NCBI GenBank assembly: GCA_050731755.1
Contig: JBOHPP010000091.1
Location: 1 to 21,154 of the forward strand
Length of the DNA stretch: 21,154 nt
Direction: 5' to 3'
Source of the DNA: JBOHPP01 sp050731755
Lineage (GTDB): Bacteria; Methylomirabilota; Methylomirabilia; Rokubacteriales; CSP1-6
This document shows positions 1-7,773 of this stretch, in pieces. The stretch's first letter is position 1. The number at the start of each line of letters is the position of its first letter. A model generated the notes under the pieces. It was not told the origin of the DNA. It saw only the letters and a list, made by a program, of their open reading frames with translations, and searched no databases. The position numbers were made by a program, and so were the translations under genes.

Positions 1-126
1 TGCGCGGGCGGACTGCGCTCGAGCACGGTGATCAGCGCCCTCAAACGTCTCGGGATCGGAGGCTGCTACAACGTGACGGGCGGCATGACCGCCTGGCTCA
101 AGGCCGGCCACCCGGTCCAGCGCTAG
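1..126 (+). CDS. Rhodanese-like domain protein, C-terminal fragment
   Basis: This is an open frame entering from the left edge and ending in TAG; only the last 41 residues are present. It begins CAGGLRSS, which matches the rhodanese active-site loop (Cys-x-x-Gly-x-Arg-Ser) where the cysteine carries the persulfide. It then has the family's closing segment, with a short helix and NVTGGMTAWLKAGHPVQ, the usual GG-(M)-xxW-xxxG-xP ending. Rhodanese domains transfer sulfane sulfur from donors such as thiosulfate. The substrate cannot be judged from this fragment, and it may be the last domain of a longer protein. It is followed 15 bp later, tail to tail, by the pilus ATPase gene. Confidence 0.85.
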   Translation, partial: CAGGLRSSTVISALKRLGIGGCYNVTGGMTAWLKAGHPVQR

Positions 127-141
127 GTGCGGGCGGCCCGC

Positions 142-1968
142 TTAGTCCGTCGTCACCCGTAGCGCCTCGTCGACGGTGGTGAGCCCTTCGATGACCTTGT
201 GGAGGGCGGCTTCGCGGAGCGTCCTCATCCCCTGATCGCAGGCGACCCTGCTGATCTCCCCCGGCGTCGCGTTGCGAACGATCAGCTCCCGGATCTCAGG
301 CGTGACCGACATGATCTCGTAGATGGCGATCCGTCCTTTGACGCCGGTGAAGTTGCAGGCCGGACAGCCCCGGGCCTTGTAGACGGCGTACTTGCCCGCC
401 CCGCGCGGCGGATAGCCGGACGCGGCCAGCGTCGACTCGTCAATCTCGTACGGTTCCCGGCACTGGCCGCAGACCTTGCGCACCAGGCGTTGGGCCGCCA
501 CCAGCCGCAGCGACGAGGCCAGCAAGAACGGCGGAATGCCCATGTCCACGAGCCGGGCCACCGCCGAGGGGGAATCGTTGGTGTGCAGGGTGGACAGCAC
601 CAGGTGGCCGGTCAGGGCGGCGCGCACCGCGATCTGGGCCGTTTCGGTGTCCCGCATCTCGCCGAGGAGGATGACGTCGGGGTCATGACGCAGGAAGGAG
701 CGCAGCGCGGTCGCGAAGGTGAGGCCGACTTCTTCGTTGACCTGGATCTGGGTGACCCGCTGCAGGTTGTACTCCACCGGGTCCTCGAGGGTGAGGATGT
801 GCACGTCGGGCGTGTTCACCGTCTGCAGCGCGGAGTAGAGCGTCGTCGTTTTTCCGGAGCCCGTCGGGCCTGTCACCAGGAGCATCCCGTGCGGGCTCCG
901 GATCGCCTTCTGGAAGTGCTCGAGGCTCCAGGGGTCGAACCCGAGATGGGTGAGGTCGAGCTTGAGCGCTTCCTTGTTCAAGAGCCGAAGCACCACGCTT
1001 TCGCCGAAGATGGACGGCAGGACCGAGACCCGGAAGTCGATCTCGCGGGCGTCGTCCCGGAACTTGATGCGGCCATCCTGGGGCAGGCGGCGCTCGGCGA
1101 TGTCCAGACTCGCCATGATCTTGATCCGCGACACCAGCGCCGCCTCCAGCGCGCGCGGTGGGCTCATCATCTCCTGGAGGATGCCGTCCACGCGCATCCG
1201 GACGTGGAACGCCTCCTCGTCGGGTACCAGGTGGACGTCGGAGGCGCCCTTGCGGATGGCGTCGAGCAGGATCAGGTTGACCAGGCGCACCACCGGCAAC
1301 TGGTCGGCCGAGCTTTGCAGCTCGTGCGCGGTCAGGGGCGCGGTGCGCTCGCGGCCCTCGGTGAGCGCGATCCGGCCGGCCAGGGCCTCAGCCTCGCTGA
1401 TGACGTCGACGCTGCCGGCGGCCTCGGACTCGTAGGACTGGTCGATAGCCCGGCGGATGGCCGAGGCCGCGGCAATGACGGGCACCACCTTCAGGCCCGT
1501 GCGGAACGCGACATCGTCCAGCGCCGAGAGGTCCGAGGGATCCGCCATGGCCAGGATGAGCGAGGTGGGGCTGCGCCGGGCGATGGGGATGAGGTCATAC
1601 TTGCGAGCGACGCTGGCCGGCACCAGCTTGAGGATTTCCGGCGGGATCTTGCGTTCGGGCAGCGTCACCACCGGCACCCGGTATTTGATCGACAGGAAAT
1701 GGACCAGCACCTCTTCGGCGATGTATCCCAGACGAATGAGCACGGTGCCGAGCTTCTCGCTGGTCCGCTTCTGCTCGGCGATGGCCTGGGTAACCTGCTC
1801 GCGGGAGACGAGGCCTTCGGAGACCAGGATGTCGCCCAGACGGCGTCCGACCTGGGTCTGGTCGTCGGCGCGCGATTTCGCCTCGAGGATGGACACCGGG
1901 GGCCTGGCCGTGGCCTCGCCAGCGGTCGCGCGCGGCTCGAGATCGTGGTCCGGGAGCGGTCGGGGCAC
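142..1968 (-). CDS. pilB: Type IV pilus assembly / type II secretion ATPase (PilB/GspE family)
   Basis: This is a 608-residue cytoplasmic hexameric ATPase that powers pilin or pseudopilin assembly. Residues about 35-180 form the MshEN/T2SSE N-domain (GRRLGDILVSEGLVS). The ATPase core has a Walker A GPTGSGKTT with Lys373, an Asp box (LEDPVEY, from Glu395), a Walker B LLGEMRD (about 434-440) and a His box LSTLHTND (about 458-465). A tetracysteine zinc site has CGQC at 500-503 and CPAC at 535-538. The frame stays open for about 400 more codons upstream, but those lack homology. GTG at 1968 is chosen because a GAGAGG ribosome site lies 6 nt before it and the length fits the family (about 560-610 residues). 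PilB and GspE cannot be separated on sequence alone. No other pilus gene is in the window. Confidence 0.93.
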   Translation of the reverse strand: MPRPLPDHDLEPRATAGEATARPPVSILEAKSRADDQTQVGRRLGDILVSEGLVSREQVTQAIAEQKRTSEKLGTVLIRLGYIAEEVLVHFLSIKYRVPVVTLPERKIPPEILKLVPASVARKYDLIPIARRSPTSLILAMADPSDLSALDDVAFRTGLKVVPVIAAASAIRRAIDQSYESEAAGSVDVISEAEALAGRIALTEGRERTAPLTAHELQSSADQLPVVRLVNLILLDAIRKGASDVHLVPDEEAFHVRMRVDGILQEMMSPPRALEAALVSRIKIMASLDIAERRLPQDGRIKFRDDAREIDFRVSVLPSIFGESVVLRLLNKEALKLDLTHLGFDPWSLEHFQKAIRSPHGMLLVTGPTGSGKTTTLYSALQTVNTPDVHILTLEDPVEYNLQRVTQIQVNEEVGLTFATALRSFLRHDPDVILLGEMRDTETAQIAVRAALTGHLVLSTLHTNDSPSAVARLVDMGIPPFLLASSLRLVAAQRLVRKVCGQCREPYEIDESTLAASGYPPRGAGKYAVYKARGCPACNFTGVKGRIAIYEIMSVTPEIRELIVRNATPGEISRVACDQGMRTLREAALHKVIEGLTTVDEALRVTTD

Positions 1969-2014
1969 TCGGTTCCTCTCGCCTGTTCCTTGAGCCTCTT
2001 GGGCGCCAGAAAGG

Positions 2015-2028
2015 GCAAGTTCGGTGCC
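2015..2028 (-). promoter_or_regulatory. Candidate sigma-54 (-24/-12) promoter of the pilB-like gene
   Basis: The minus strand reads GGCACCGAACTTGC. It has the GG and GC dinucleotides exactly 10 nt apart, a GGCAC -24 block and a TTGC -12 block, as in the RpoN consensus TGGCAC-N5-TTGC. It lies about 47 bp upstream of the proposed GTG start, leaving room for a short leader with the ribosome site. RpoN control of pilus genes is known in several bacteria. One mismatch (C for the first T) and the high GC content mean chance cannot be excluded. Confidence 0.45.
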
Positions 2029-2175
2029 GAGGGCGGGTGCCTCGTAACACGCGGAAATCCTGCGTAGTGTGACACGGATTGGCGGCCCTGGCGCCGAACC
2101 GGTGGGAGACTGTCCCGGGGAGGGCTCCCCCATGCGGTGAGAATCTGGTGGCCGCCCAGCGGCAGTTGGAGCCCG

Positions 2176-2184
2176 TGCTACCAT
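2176..2184 (+). promoter_or_regulatory. Possible extended -10 promoter of the bicupin gene
   Basis: TGCTACCAT is a TG-n extended -10 motif (TACCAT, 4 of 6 consensus bases). It lies about 34 bp upstream of the chosen ATG at 2218. No convincing -35 element is visible, so support is weak. Confidence 0.25.
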
Positions 2185-2217
2185 CGGCCTCGACGCCACC
2201 GCCCCGGGAGAGATGCC

Positions 2218-3108
2218 ATGAGTGCCTGCTCCGATGCCGAGTATGCGCGCCGAGCCCGGTACTTTTCGTCCGCCGACGGCTTCAACATCGCGCGTCCGAA
2301 AGTTCCGGCCCAGGTGTTTGCCCCCCAGCGCGAGGCGGCGCTCGACCCGGCCGGGCCGAGCGGCCTGATCCCGCTCGACCTCAGCGACGCGCTGGCCATC
2401 GGCTTCCCGGCGACCACGCCCCTGATCCTGGCGCGCTACGCGAGGATCCGATCGGGCGAGAAGCTCGAGACGTGCTTCGCGGCCACCGGGGCGATCCATT
2501 ACGTGATCGCCGGCGGCGGCGAGAGCGCCTGGGGATCGGAGGTCCTCGCCTGGCAGACGGGCGACGTGTTCGTGCTCCCCGGCGGTGCGGCCAGCCATCG
2601 GGCCGGTGCCGACAGCCTCCTGTGGATCGTCACCAACGAGCCCGAGCTCGCCTTCTCGCGAGCCCGGCCGCCGGCACCGGGCGCCGAGCCGGTGGGGGCC
2701 GTGCACTATCCAGCTGCCGAGATCCGGCGCCAGCTCGAAGCGATTCACCGGCTGCCGCCCGACCAGACGATGACGGGCAAGGCCGTGACCTTCAGCAGCG
2801 TCGCGCTGGACCGCGAGCGCACCTGCCTGCCCTCGCTCACGCTGGCCATGAACTCGCTGCGGCCCGGCGAGTCGCAACGCTCGCACCGCCACAACGCCGT
2901 CGCGGTCACGTTGATCGTCGAGGCCGCCCGCTGCTACTCGCTCGTCGGGGGCGCCCGCATCGAGTGGCAGCCTCACGCGGTCATGATCACGCCGCCCGGC
3001 GCGGTGCATTCCCATCACAACGACGGCGATCGCCTGGCCCGCTTCCTGATCGTCCAGGACGGGGGGCTGCACTACCACTGCCGCACCATGGGGTTCGCCT
3101 ACGCGTAG
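2218..3108 (+). CDS. Bicupin protein, gentisate 1,2-dioxygenase-like
   Basis: This 296-residue cytoplasmic protein has two cupin folds. The C-terminal cupin has motif 1 with His223-Arg-His225 (in PGESQRSHRH) and motif 2 PPGAVHSHH (His264, His266, His267), so it can bind a metal. The N-terminal cupin keeps the GD..LPGG turn (about residues 120-130) but has no HxH pair, so it is probably structural. The arrangement and the HRH...TLIVE segment resemble ring-cleaving gentisate/1-hydroxy-2-naphthoate dioxygenases. The substrate is unknown, and a non-enzymatic cupin is possible. The ATG at 2218 is chosen over the upstream ATG at 2137 because a GGGAGAG ribosome site precedes it and residues before it look non-coding. 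The TPR lipoprotein gene follows 13 bp later and may be co-transcribed. Confidence 0.8.
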   Translation: MSACSDAEYARRARYFSSADGFNIARPKVPAQVFAPQREAALDPAGPSGLIPLDLSDALAIGFPATTPLILARYARIRSGEKLETCFAATGAIHYVIAGGGESAWGSEVLAWQTGDVFVLPGGAASHRAGADSLLWIVTNEPELAFSRARPPAPGAEPVGAVHYPAAEIRRQLEAIHRLPPDQTMTGKAVTFSSVALDRERTCLPSLTLAMNSLRPGESQRSHRHNAVAVTLIVEAARCYSLVGGARIEWQPHAVMITPPGAVHSHHNDGDRLARFLIVQDGGLHYHCRTMGFAYA

Positions 3109-3121
3109 GACGATCCCGCTG

Positions 3122-3673
3122 GTGCTGGTGGCTGCCGCCCTGCTCGGCGGCTGCGCCACCGCCTACGTTCAGGGCGCGACGGCGTATCGACAGGGTCGTT
3201 ACGACGAGGCCGCCAGCCGCTTCGCCGCCGTCCTCGCCGAAGAGCCCGACCGCCTCGACGCGCTCGTCGGCCTGGGGTTGGCTCGCTACCAGCTCGGGGC
3301 CTGGGACGATGCGGTGGACGTGTTGGAGCGCGCCGTCGCGCCGGCGCCGGGCCACGCCATGGCGCGGTTGTATCTGGGCCTGGCCCACCTGCAGCGCGGG
3401 GAGGAGGGACGCGCCGACGAGCACCTGACCGCGTTCCGCACCCTTCAGCTTGACCCGCGCACCGCCGCCCAGGTGGATCGCACGCTTCGTCTACTGCGGG
3501 ACGCTCCGCTCACCGCCGATCTGCGCGCGTTCGTGGCCGCGGGCCTGGAGGACGCCGCCGAATGGCGGCGCGAGCTGCAGGAAACGCGGCGGGCGCTGCG
3601 TGATGAACAGTGGCGCCGCCTGACGGACGATCGGTTCATCTACGTCGTGCCGCGCAGCCGCTGCCGCTGTTGA
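3122..3673 (+). CDS. TPR-repeat lipoprotein
   Basis: This 183-residue protein is predicted to be anchored to a membrane by a lipidated cysteine. The hydrophobic segment VAAALLGG is followed by Cys11 (lipobox LGGC). Tetratricopeptide repeats run from about residue 18 to 110, with the typical A..G.Y..A...F...L...P pattern and two to three helix pairs. A charged helical tail follows. Such proteins act as scaffolds in envelope complexes; no partner is evident. The GTG at 3122 leaves no positive charge before the hydrophobic core. The codons just upstream in frame encode Arg-Arg-Thr-Ile-Pro, which would make a proper n-region, yet no ATG, GTG or TTG lies between the in-frame stop at 3047 and 3122. 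The start is therefore uncertain. It ends 1 bp from the convergent DnaJ gene. Confidence 0.8.
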   Translation: MLVAAALLGGCATAYVQGATAYRQGRYDEAASRFAAVLAEEPDRLDALVGLGLARYQLGAWDDAVDVLERAVAPAPGHAMARLYLGLAHLQRGEEGRADEHLTAFRTLQLDPRTAAQVDRTLRLLRDAPLTADLRAFVAAGLEDAAEWRRELQETRRALRDEQWRRLTDDRFIYVVPRSRCRC

Positions 3674-3674
3674 A

Positions 3675-4484
3675 CTAATCTTCGACCTCGACGACGAGAT
3701 AGGCGTCGCCGGTGCGGCCGCCGGCCATCGGGCGTCCCTTGCCGCGCAGGCGCAACCGGGTCCCCGAGCGGATGCCGGCCGGGATGGTGACCAGCACCTC
3801 GTCCCGGCTATCGGAGCGACCCAGGGCCAGTCGTCGGCGCCCGCCCTCCTGGGCCTCCGCCCGGGTGAGCCGAAGCGGAAAGGTCACGTCGCCGTTCGCG
3901 GGGCCCGGTGTCAGCCCGAGCAGCCAGCGCCCGGCCTGGAGCAGATTCCCCACGACGCCGCGCGGCCGCCTCGGCGCGTCGGCCTCACTGACCCGTGCGC
4001 CCCGGGCTCCTCGGAGCGCCGCCCGGGCGAGCCGAAGGAACACCAGGGCCGGCGTGAGCGGGGAGATGACGAAGATTCCGCCGGTGATGACGGCGCGGCC
4101 GCCGAAGAGCGTCTGGCGGAAGTCGCGACGGTCCACCCGCACGCCCAGACGCGCGAACTCGCGGGCCAGGTCCTCGAAGATCGCGCTGGCCCGTGGATCG
4201 GCGAAGAGGTCCCGAAACAGGTCGTCCCGCGTGTGGCGGAAGTCCCCGGGCGCGCCTGCCCATCGCGCCCGATCGTACTCGCGGCGTTTGGCGGCATCGA
4301 TCAGGACCGCGTAGGCCTCGCTGATCTCCTTGAACCGCTCACCGGCCGCCGGGCTCCCGGCGTTGCGGTCGGGATGCCACTCCAGCGCCAGGCGGCGGTA
4401 GGCCTTGCGGATCTCGTCCTCGGGCGCGGCGGGGGCGACGCCGAGGATCCGATAGTAGTCCCTATCGAAGCGGGCTCGCGCCAT
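3675..4484 (-). CDS. DnaJ-domain co-chaperone-like protein
   Basis: This 269-residue protein starts with a J-domain (residues about 9-72) carrying the HPD motif at 37-39, which stimulates DnaK/Hsp70 ATP hydrolysis. The middle (about 130-160) holds a hydrophobic stretch, ITGGIFVISPLTPALVFL, that could be a membrane segment or a buried helix. The C-terminal 60 residues resemble the second client-binding beta domain of DnaJ/CbpA (VTIPAGIRSGTRLRLRGKG, then GDAYLVVEV). There is no Gly/Phe-rich linker and no zinc-finger cysteines, so it is not canonical DnaJ. It is closer to a shortened CbpA-like (type II/III) J-protein. No dnaK or grpE gene is nearby. The ATG at 4484 begins directly before the J-domain; only a weak GAAG ribosome site precedes it. 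Confidence 0.85.
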   Translation of the reverse strand: MARARFDRDYYRILGVAPAAPEDEIRKAYRRLALEWHPDRNAGSPAAGERFKEISEAYAVLIDAAKRREYDRARWAGAPGDFRHTRDDLFRDLFADPRASAIFEDLAREFARLGVRVDRRDFRQTLFGGRAVITGGIFVISPLTPALVFLRLARAALRGARGARVSEADAPRRPRGVVGNLLQAGRWLLGLTPGPANGDVTFPLRLTRAEAQEGGRRRLALGRSDSRDEVLVTIPAGIRSGTRLRLRGKGRPMAGGRTGDAYLVVEVED

Positions 4485-4768
4485 GGCTCTTCATGATATC
4501 GCTTCGCAAAAGGGGCATAATGGGCCCGAGGCGGTGTGGCCGGGCCGGCTGGAGGAGTTTTTGCCGCTTCCTCCCCTTTGCCGGCCCCCGAAGCGGAGCG
4601 GCGTCAAGGGGCCGGACGGCTCGACCATCTCCGCCGCCTTCCCCGCCCGGCGTGCGGCTGGCTCGCTCCTGCGTGGTGGTCGCCGCGGTCATGCGCACCG
4701 GCGACCACAGGGTCAGCGTAGACCCGGCTGAGCAGGCGTGCAAGCGGTGCCGGCCGGCCGCCGGCGTC
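4485..4768. other. Intergenic stretch without a supported gene
   Basis: Open frames exist here in several phases, but their translations are low-complexity Arg/Pro/Gly-rich sequence typical of GC-rich shadows. No ribosome site precedes them. I see no RNA gene, repeat or clear terminator. It separates the divergent DnaJ gene from the small plus-strand gene and presumably holds their promoters. Confidence 0.4.
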
Positions 4769-4797
4769 TTGACAACCCCGCGGCCGCCGACCATCAT
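4769..4797 (+). promoter_or_regulatory. Candidate sigma-70 promoter, near-leaderless
   Basis: A perfect TTGACA -35 (4769-4774) is followed after 17 bp by CATCAT (4792-4797, 4 of 6 matches to TATAAT). Transcription would start near 4804, only a few bases from the GTG at 4808. The spacing is ideal but the -10 is mediocre. Confidence 0.35.
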
Positions 4798-4807
4798 CGC
4801 GCGCGAC

Positions 4808-4936
4808 GTGAGCCGGCGCGTGGCCCTGCAACTGGCCGTCTGGATCGTCACGCTGTTCTGCGTGGCGCTGATGTTCGCCGCCCCGCTGCGCCAGCTGATC
4901 TGGTACTTCGGTCAAGGGGCCGACGGCATCCCCTGA
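4808..4936 (+). CDS. Putative single-pass membrane microprotein
   Basis: This frame encodes 42 residues. It begins Ser-Arg-Arg after the start, followed by one strong hydrophobic helix (VALQLAVWIVTLFCVALMFAA, described here by its ends Val5 to about Ala25) and a short tail, LRQLIWYFGQG. It would be an inner-membrane protein with its N-terminus in the cytoplasm by the positive-inside rule. I do not recognise the family. The GTG at 4808 sits just after a possible promoter and has no ribosome site. An in-frame ATG at 4691 would give 81 residues, but the added part is Pro/Arg-rich, includes CKRC and looks less protein-like. It ends 27 bp from the convergent chrA gene. Confidence 0.42.
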   Translation: MSRRVALQLAVWIVTLFCVALMFAAPLRQLIWYFGQGADGIP

Positions 4937-4963
4937 CCGGCCGGCGGGCCGCCACGAGCTACC

Positions 4964-6109
4964 TCAACGAACCACCAGGTAGGACACGGCGCCGACGGCG
5001 GCCCCCGCGCCGACCAACCAGGCGGAGTTGATCGCGAAACGAACGAGGACCGCGAGGGCGACCAGCGCCATCCCGCCGGTGAGCCAGTCCACGAGCGCGG
5101 CCCGGCCCAACTCCCACGTCACCGCCGCCATCAACCCCACGGCGGCGACGTTGACGCCGTCGAGGAAGGCGCCCGCCCCGACGGAGTTTCGGACCCGCGA
5201 GATCAACGGGTGGCTCAGGGCCACGAAGACGAACGAGGGCAGGAAAATGGCGACCGTGGCGAGGATCGCGCCCACCCAACCACCCACGAGGTAGCCGATG
5301 AAGGTGGCGGTGGTGAGGACCGGCCCGGGCGTGAACTGCCCGATCGCCACGGCATCGAGGAGTTGCTGATCGGTCAACCACCGCAACCGATCGACGAAGT
5401 CGTCGCGCAGGAAGGCGAGCAGCACGTAGCCGCTGCCGTAGAGCACGGCGCCGATCTTCAGGAACACCAGGAACAACGTGCCGAGGTCGGCCGCGCCCAT
5501 GGTGCCGACCGCCGGCCCGAGCGCCACCGCGGGCGTCGCGCCCCCGGCCGCCATCAGCGCAACGCCGAAGCTTCGTCGCGCTCGACGGAGCAGGAGCACG
5601 GCCACCCCACCCCCAAACAGAAGCGCGATCTCGTTGGCGCCTAGCCATGAGAGCGCCAGGACGGCCAAGCCGACGCCGGCCAGCAGCGGCCCCTTGACCG
5701 CCGTGCGCGACAGGCCCCACATCGCGTGGACGACCACGGCGATGATCACCGGCTTGACGCCGTAGAGCAGCCAGGTGACCTGGGGCTGCGCCCCGTACCG
5801 CACGTACAGCCAGGCCAGAGCCAGAACGCTCACCATCGCCGGGACGATGAAGCACGCCCCGGCGGCCAGGAGCCCGGGCCACCCGGCGCGCACGTAGCCG
5901 AGGTGAATCGCCATCTCGGTGGAGTTGGGACCGGGGATCAGGTTGGTCATTCCGAGGAGGTCGAGGAACCGCTCTTCGCTGATCCAGCGCCGGCGCCTCA
6001 CCACCTCGTCGCGCATGAGCGCGATGTGGGCCGCCGGTCCTCCGAAGCCGATGGTACCGAGCTTGACGAACAGGCCGGCGACCTCACCGAGGGCTCGCCA
6101 TCGCGACAC
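4964..6109 (-). CDS. chrA: Chromate transporter, ChrA (CHR) family
   Basis: This 381-residue inner-membrane protein belongs to the long-chain (two-domain) CHR family, whose best-studied members export chromate driven by the proton gradient. Both CHR half-domains are visible. The N-terminal half has FVKLGTIGFGGPAAHIALM (residues about 14-32) and NLIPGPNSTEMAIHLGY (about 55-72). The C-terminal half, from about 215, has the repeated pattern FLKIGAVLYGSGYVLLAFL and IGQFTPGPVLTTATFIGY. About ten hydrophobic segments are apparent. The start is GTG at 6109; no good ribosome site is seen. No chrB regulator is adjacent. An inverted repeat brackets the upstream promoter region. Some CHR proteins have other or unknown substrates, so chromate is inferred from family only. 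Confidence 0.93.
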   Translation of the reverse strand: MSRWRALGEVAGLFVKLGTIGFGGPAAHIALMRDEVVRRRRWISEERFLDLLGMTNLIPGPNSTEMAIHLGYVRAGWPGLLAAGACFIVPAMVSVLALAWLYVRYGAQPQVTWLLYGVKPVIIAVVVHAMWGLSRTAVKGPLLAGVGLAVLALSWLGANEIALLFGGGVAVLLLRRARRSFGVALMAAGGATPAVALGPAVGTMGAADLGTLFLVFLKIGAVLYGSGYVLLAFLRDDFVDRLRWLTDQQLLDAVAIGQFTPGPVLTTATFIGYLVGGWVGAILATVAIFLPSFVFVALSHPLISRVRNSVGAGAFLDGVNVAAVGLMAAVTWELGRAALVDWLTGGMALVALAVLVRFAINSAWLVGAGAAVGAVSYLVVR

Positions 6110-6112
6110 GAC

Positions 6113-6157
6113 GGCCAGCGTAGGCCACCAGTCCCGGGCCGGTCAAGGACGCTGGCC
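6113..6157. promoter_or_regulatory. Inverted repeat around a possible chrA promoter
   Basis: GGCCAGCGT (6113-6121) and its exact reverse complement ACGCTGGCC (6149-6157) are separated by 27 bp. On the minus strand a TTGACC -35 (6146-6141) and a weak TACGCT -10 (6122-6117), 18 bp apart, fall between and on these arms. The geometry fits an operator flanking the chrA promoter, although the -10 match is poor (3 of 6). Confidence 0.3.
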
Positions 6158-6299
6158 GGGCCGGACGCGACCGCGATCAGCGCAGGAAGGCGTGCGCCGC
6201 CGACAAAACTTCGGGTTTCACCGCGGCGCGGGATAGGCTGGAACCCTGCGTCACTCGATCGACCGGAACCGCCATCCGATCCACCGCGTCGCTTCCGCG

Positions 6300-7727
6300 T
6301 TGCCGGTCCCGCGGCCGGGCGAGTCCCTGCCCGGCAGCACCCCCGCCCTGGTCGCGGCTCCCGTAGGGCGAGCGGCCGACCGTGACGCCCCGGCGCGCCG
6401 CCATCCCGGGGCCGTTCGCGCCTCGCTGATGGCTTCCTACGCCGAGGGCGCTGTCGCCGAGCTGTTCGCGGCCTGCGCCGGTGGCGCCGTGCTCACGGCG
6501 TGGGCGCTCTATCTGGGGGGCACGCCGCTGGTCATCGGGCTCATCGGGGCGCTGCCTCTGGCCGCCCAGATCTTGCAGCTTCCGGGGGCCTGGCTGACCC
6601 AGACCTTCGGTCCCAAGGTCGTGGCCGTCGCAACCATCGGCGCCTCCCGGCTCATCTGGTTCCCGATGATCGCGCTGCCCTTCGTGACGCTCCTGGTCGA
6701 GACGAAGCTCCACGTCTTCGTCGCCGTCGTCGCCGTCTGCGGCATTCTCGCCGTCCTCGGCAACAACGCCTGGATGGCGTGGATGGGCGATTTGGTGCCT
6801 GGTGGCATTCGCGGCCGCTTCTTCAGCCGCCGAACCGTTTACCTGACCCTGGCCGGAACGACCGCGTCGCTCGCCGTCGGTGTGGTCCTCGACGTGCTCG
6901 CGCCGCGGGGCTTCACGGGGCACGCCCTCGGCGGCCTCGCCGTCGTGGGCTGTCTGGCCGGCGCCCTCAGCATCGTGCTGCTGCTCCGCCACCACGACCT
7001 TGGCCAATCCGCCGGACGCGAGCGACCTCGATGGGGCCTCATCGTCGGGGCCGCCTGCGATCCAGTGGCACGCCCGTTTCTCCTGTACCTGTTGGCCTGG
7101 AACGGCGCCGTCGGGCTGTCGGCGAGCTTCTTCTCGTACCACATGCTGAGCAACCTGGGGACGGGCTTCGCGATCGCGTCCCTTCACGGCGTCGCCGTGG
7201 CCGCCGTCCGCATCGTGTCGGCGCCGCTGTGGGGCCGGGCGGTGGACCGGTTCGGCGCGCGCCCGGTGCTCATCGTCTGCTCGTTCGGCATCGCCGCCGT
7301 GCCGATGATCTGGCTCTTCCCGACCCCGGCATTCCTGTGGCCGCTCGCATTCGAGGCGGCGATGGCCGGTGCGCTCTGGGGCGGTCACGGGATCGCCGCC
7401 ATGGATCTCACCATCCACCTCTCCCCACGCCAGGCGCGGCCCTTCTACGTCGCCGTGTTCGCGGCGGCCGGCGGGGTCGGCTTCGCGGCGGCCTCGGTGC
7501 TCTCCGGGCTCGTCGCGGTCGGCCTGCCCGACCGCTTCCAACTCCTGGGCGAGACGTGGGTGAACCTGCACGTCCTTTTCTTTCTGTCGGGCGTGGCGCG
7601 GGCGGCGGCGGCATTCGCCGCGCTTCCCATCGAGGAGCGAGGAGCGCTGGGCGTGCCCCATGTCCTCCGGACGGTCCTGGCTCGCGCAGCCGAGCGGCTC
7701 AGCCCGGCCCGCGACGCTTCGCGCTAG
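6300..7727 (+). CDS. MFS-type transporter
   Basis: This protein of up to 475 residues has about 12 hydrophobic segments in two groups of six, typical of the major facilitator superfamily. After the second helix is GPKVVAVATIGASRLIW, and between helices 4 and 5 is a charged loop, GGIRGRFFSRR, that resembles the R-G-R-FFS-x-R loop common in one group of uncharacterised MFS permeases. The second half repeats the pattern with WGRAVDRFGARPVLIVCS (about residues 308-326), an MFS motif-A-like loop. The substrate is unknown. The start is uncertain: TTG at 6300 gives a 43-residue Pro/Arg-rich leader, while ATG at 6429 would begin at the first helix (MASYAEGAVAEL) but drops the conserved Arg-x-Ser before it. 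It is divergent from chrA. Confidence 0.87.
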   Translation: MPVPRPGESLPGSTPALVAAPVGRAADRDAPARRHPGAVRASLMASYAEGAVAELFAACAGGAVLTAWALYLGGTPLVIGLIGALPLAAQILQLPGAWLTQTFGPKVVAVATIGASRLIWFPMIALPFVTLLVETKLHVFVAVVAVCGILAVLGNNAWMAWMGDLVPGGIRGRFFSRRTVYLTLAGTTASLAVGVVLDVLAPRGFTGHALGGLAVVGCLAGALSIVLLLRHHDLGQSAGRERPRWGLIVGAACDPVARPFLLYLLAWNGAVGLSASFFSYHMLSNLGTGFAIASLHGVAVAAVRIVSAPLWGRAVDRFGARPVLIVCSFGIAAVPMIWLFPTPAFLWPLAFEAAMAGALWGGHGIAAMDLTIHLSPRQARPFYVAVFAAAGGVGFAAASVLSGLVAVGLPDRFQLLGETWVNLHVLFFLSGVARAAAAFAALPIEERGALGVPHVLRTVLARAAERLSPARDASR

Positions 7728-7773
7728 CCGCACCGGGTCCGTTCCATGGTGTCCCCGAGCCCTCGGCCGTGGG

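Noticed and set aside
199..2067. 622-codon plus-strand open frame opposite the PilB-like gene
   Set aside because: It is antisense to a gene with full ATPase motifs, and its composition is Asp/Arg/Gly/His-rich without domains; a GC-driven shadow.
1969..3159. N-terminal 397-codon extension of the PilB-like frame
   Set aside because: It overlaps the bicupin gene on the other strand, is low-complexity, and lies beyond the sigma-54-like promoter and ribosome site.
6177..7733. 518-codon minus-strand frame
   Set aside because: It is Glu/Arg/Gly/His-rich and antisense to an MFS protein with clear membrane helices.
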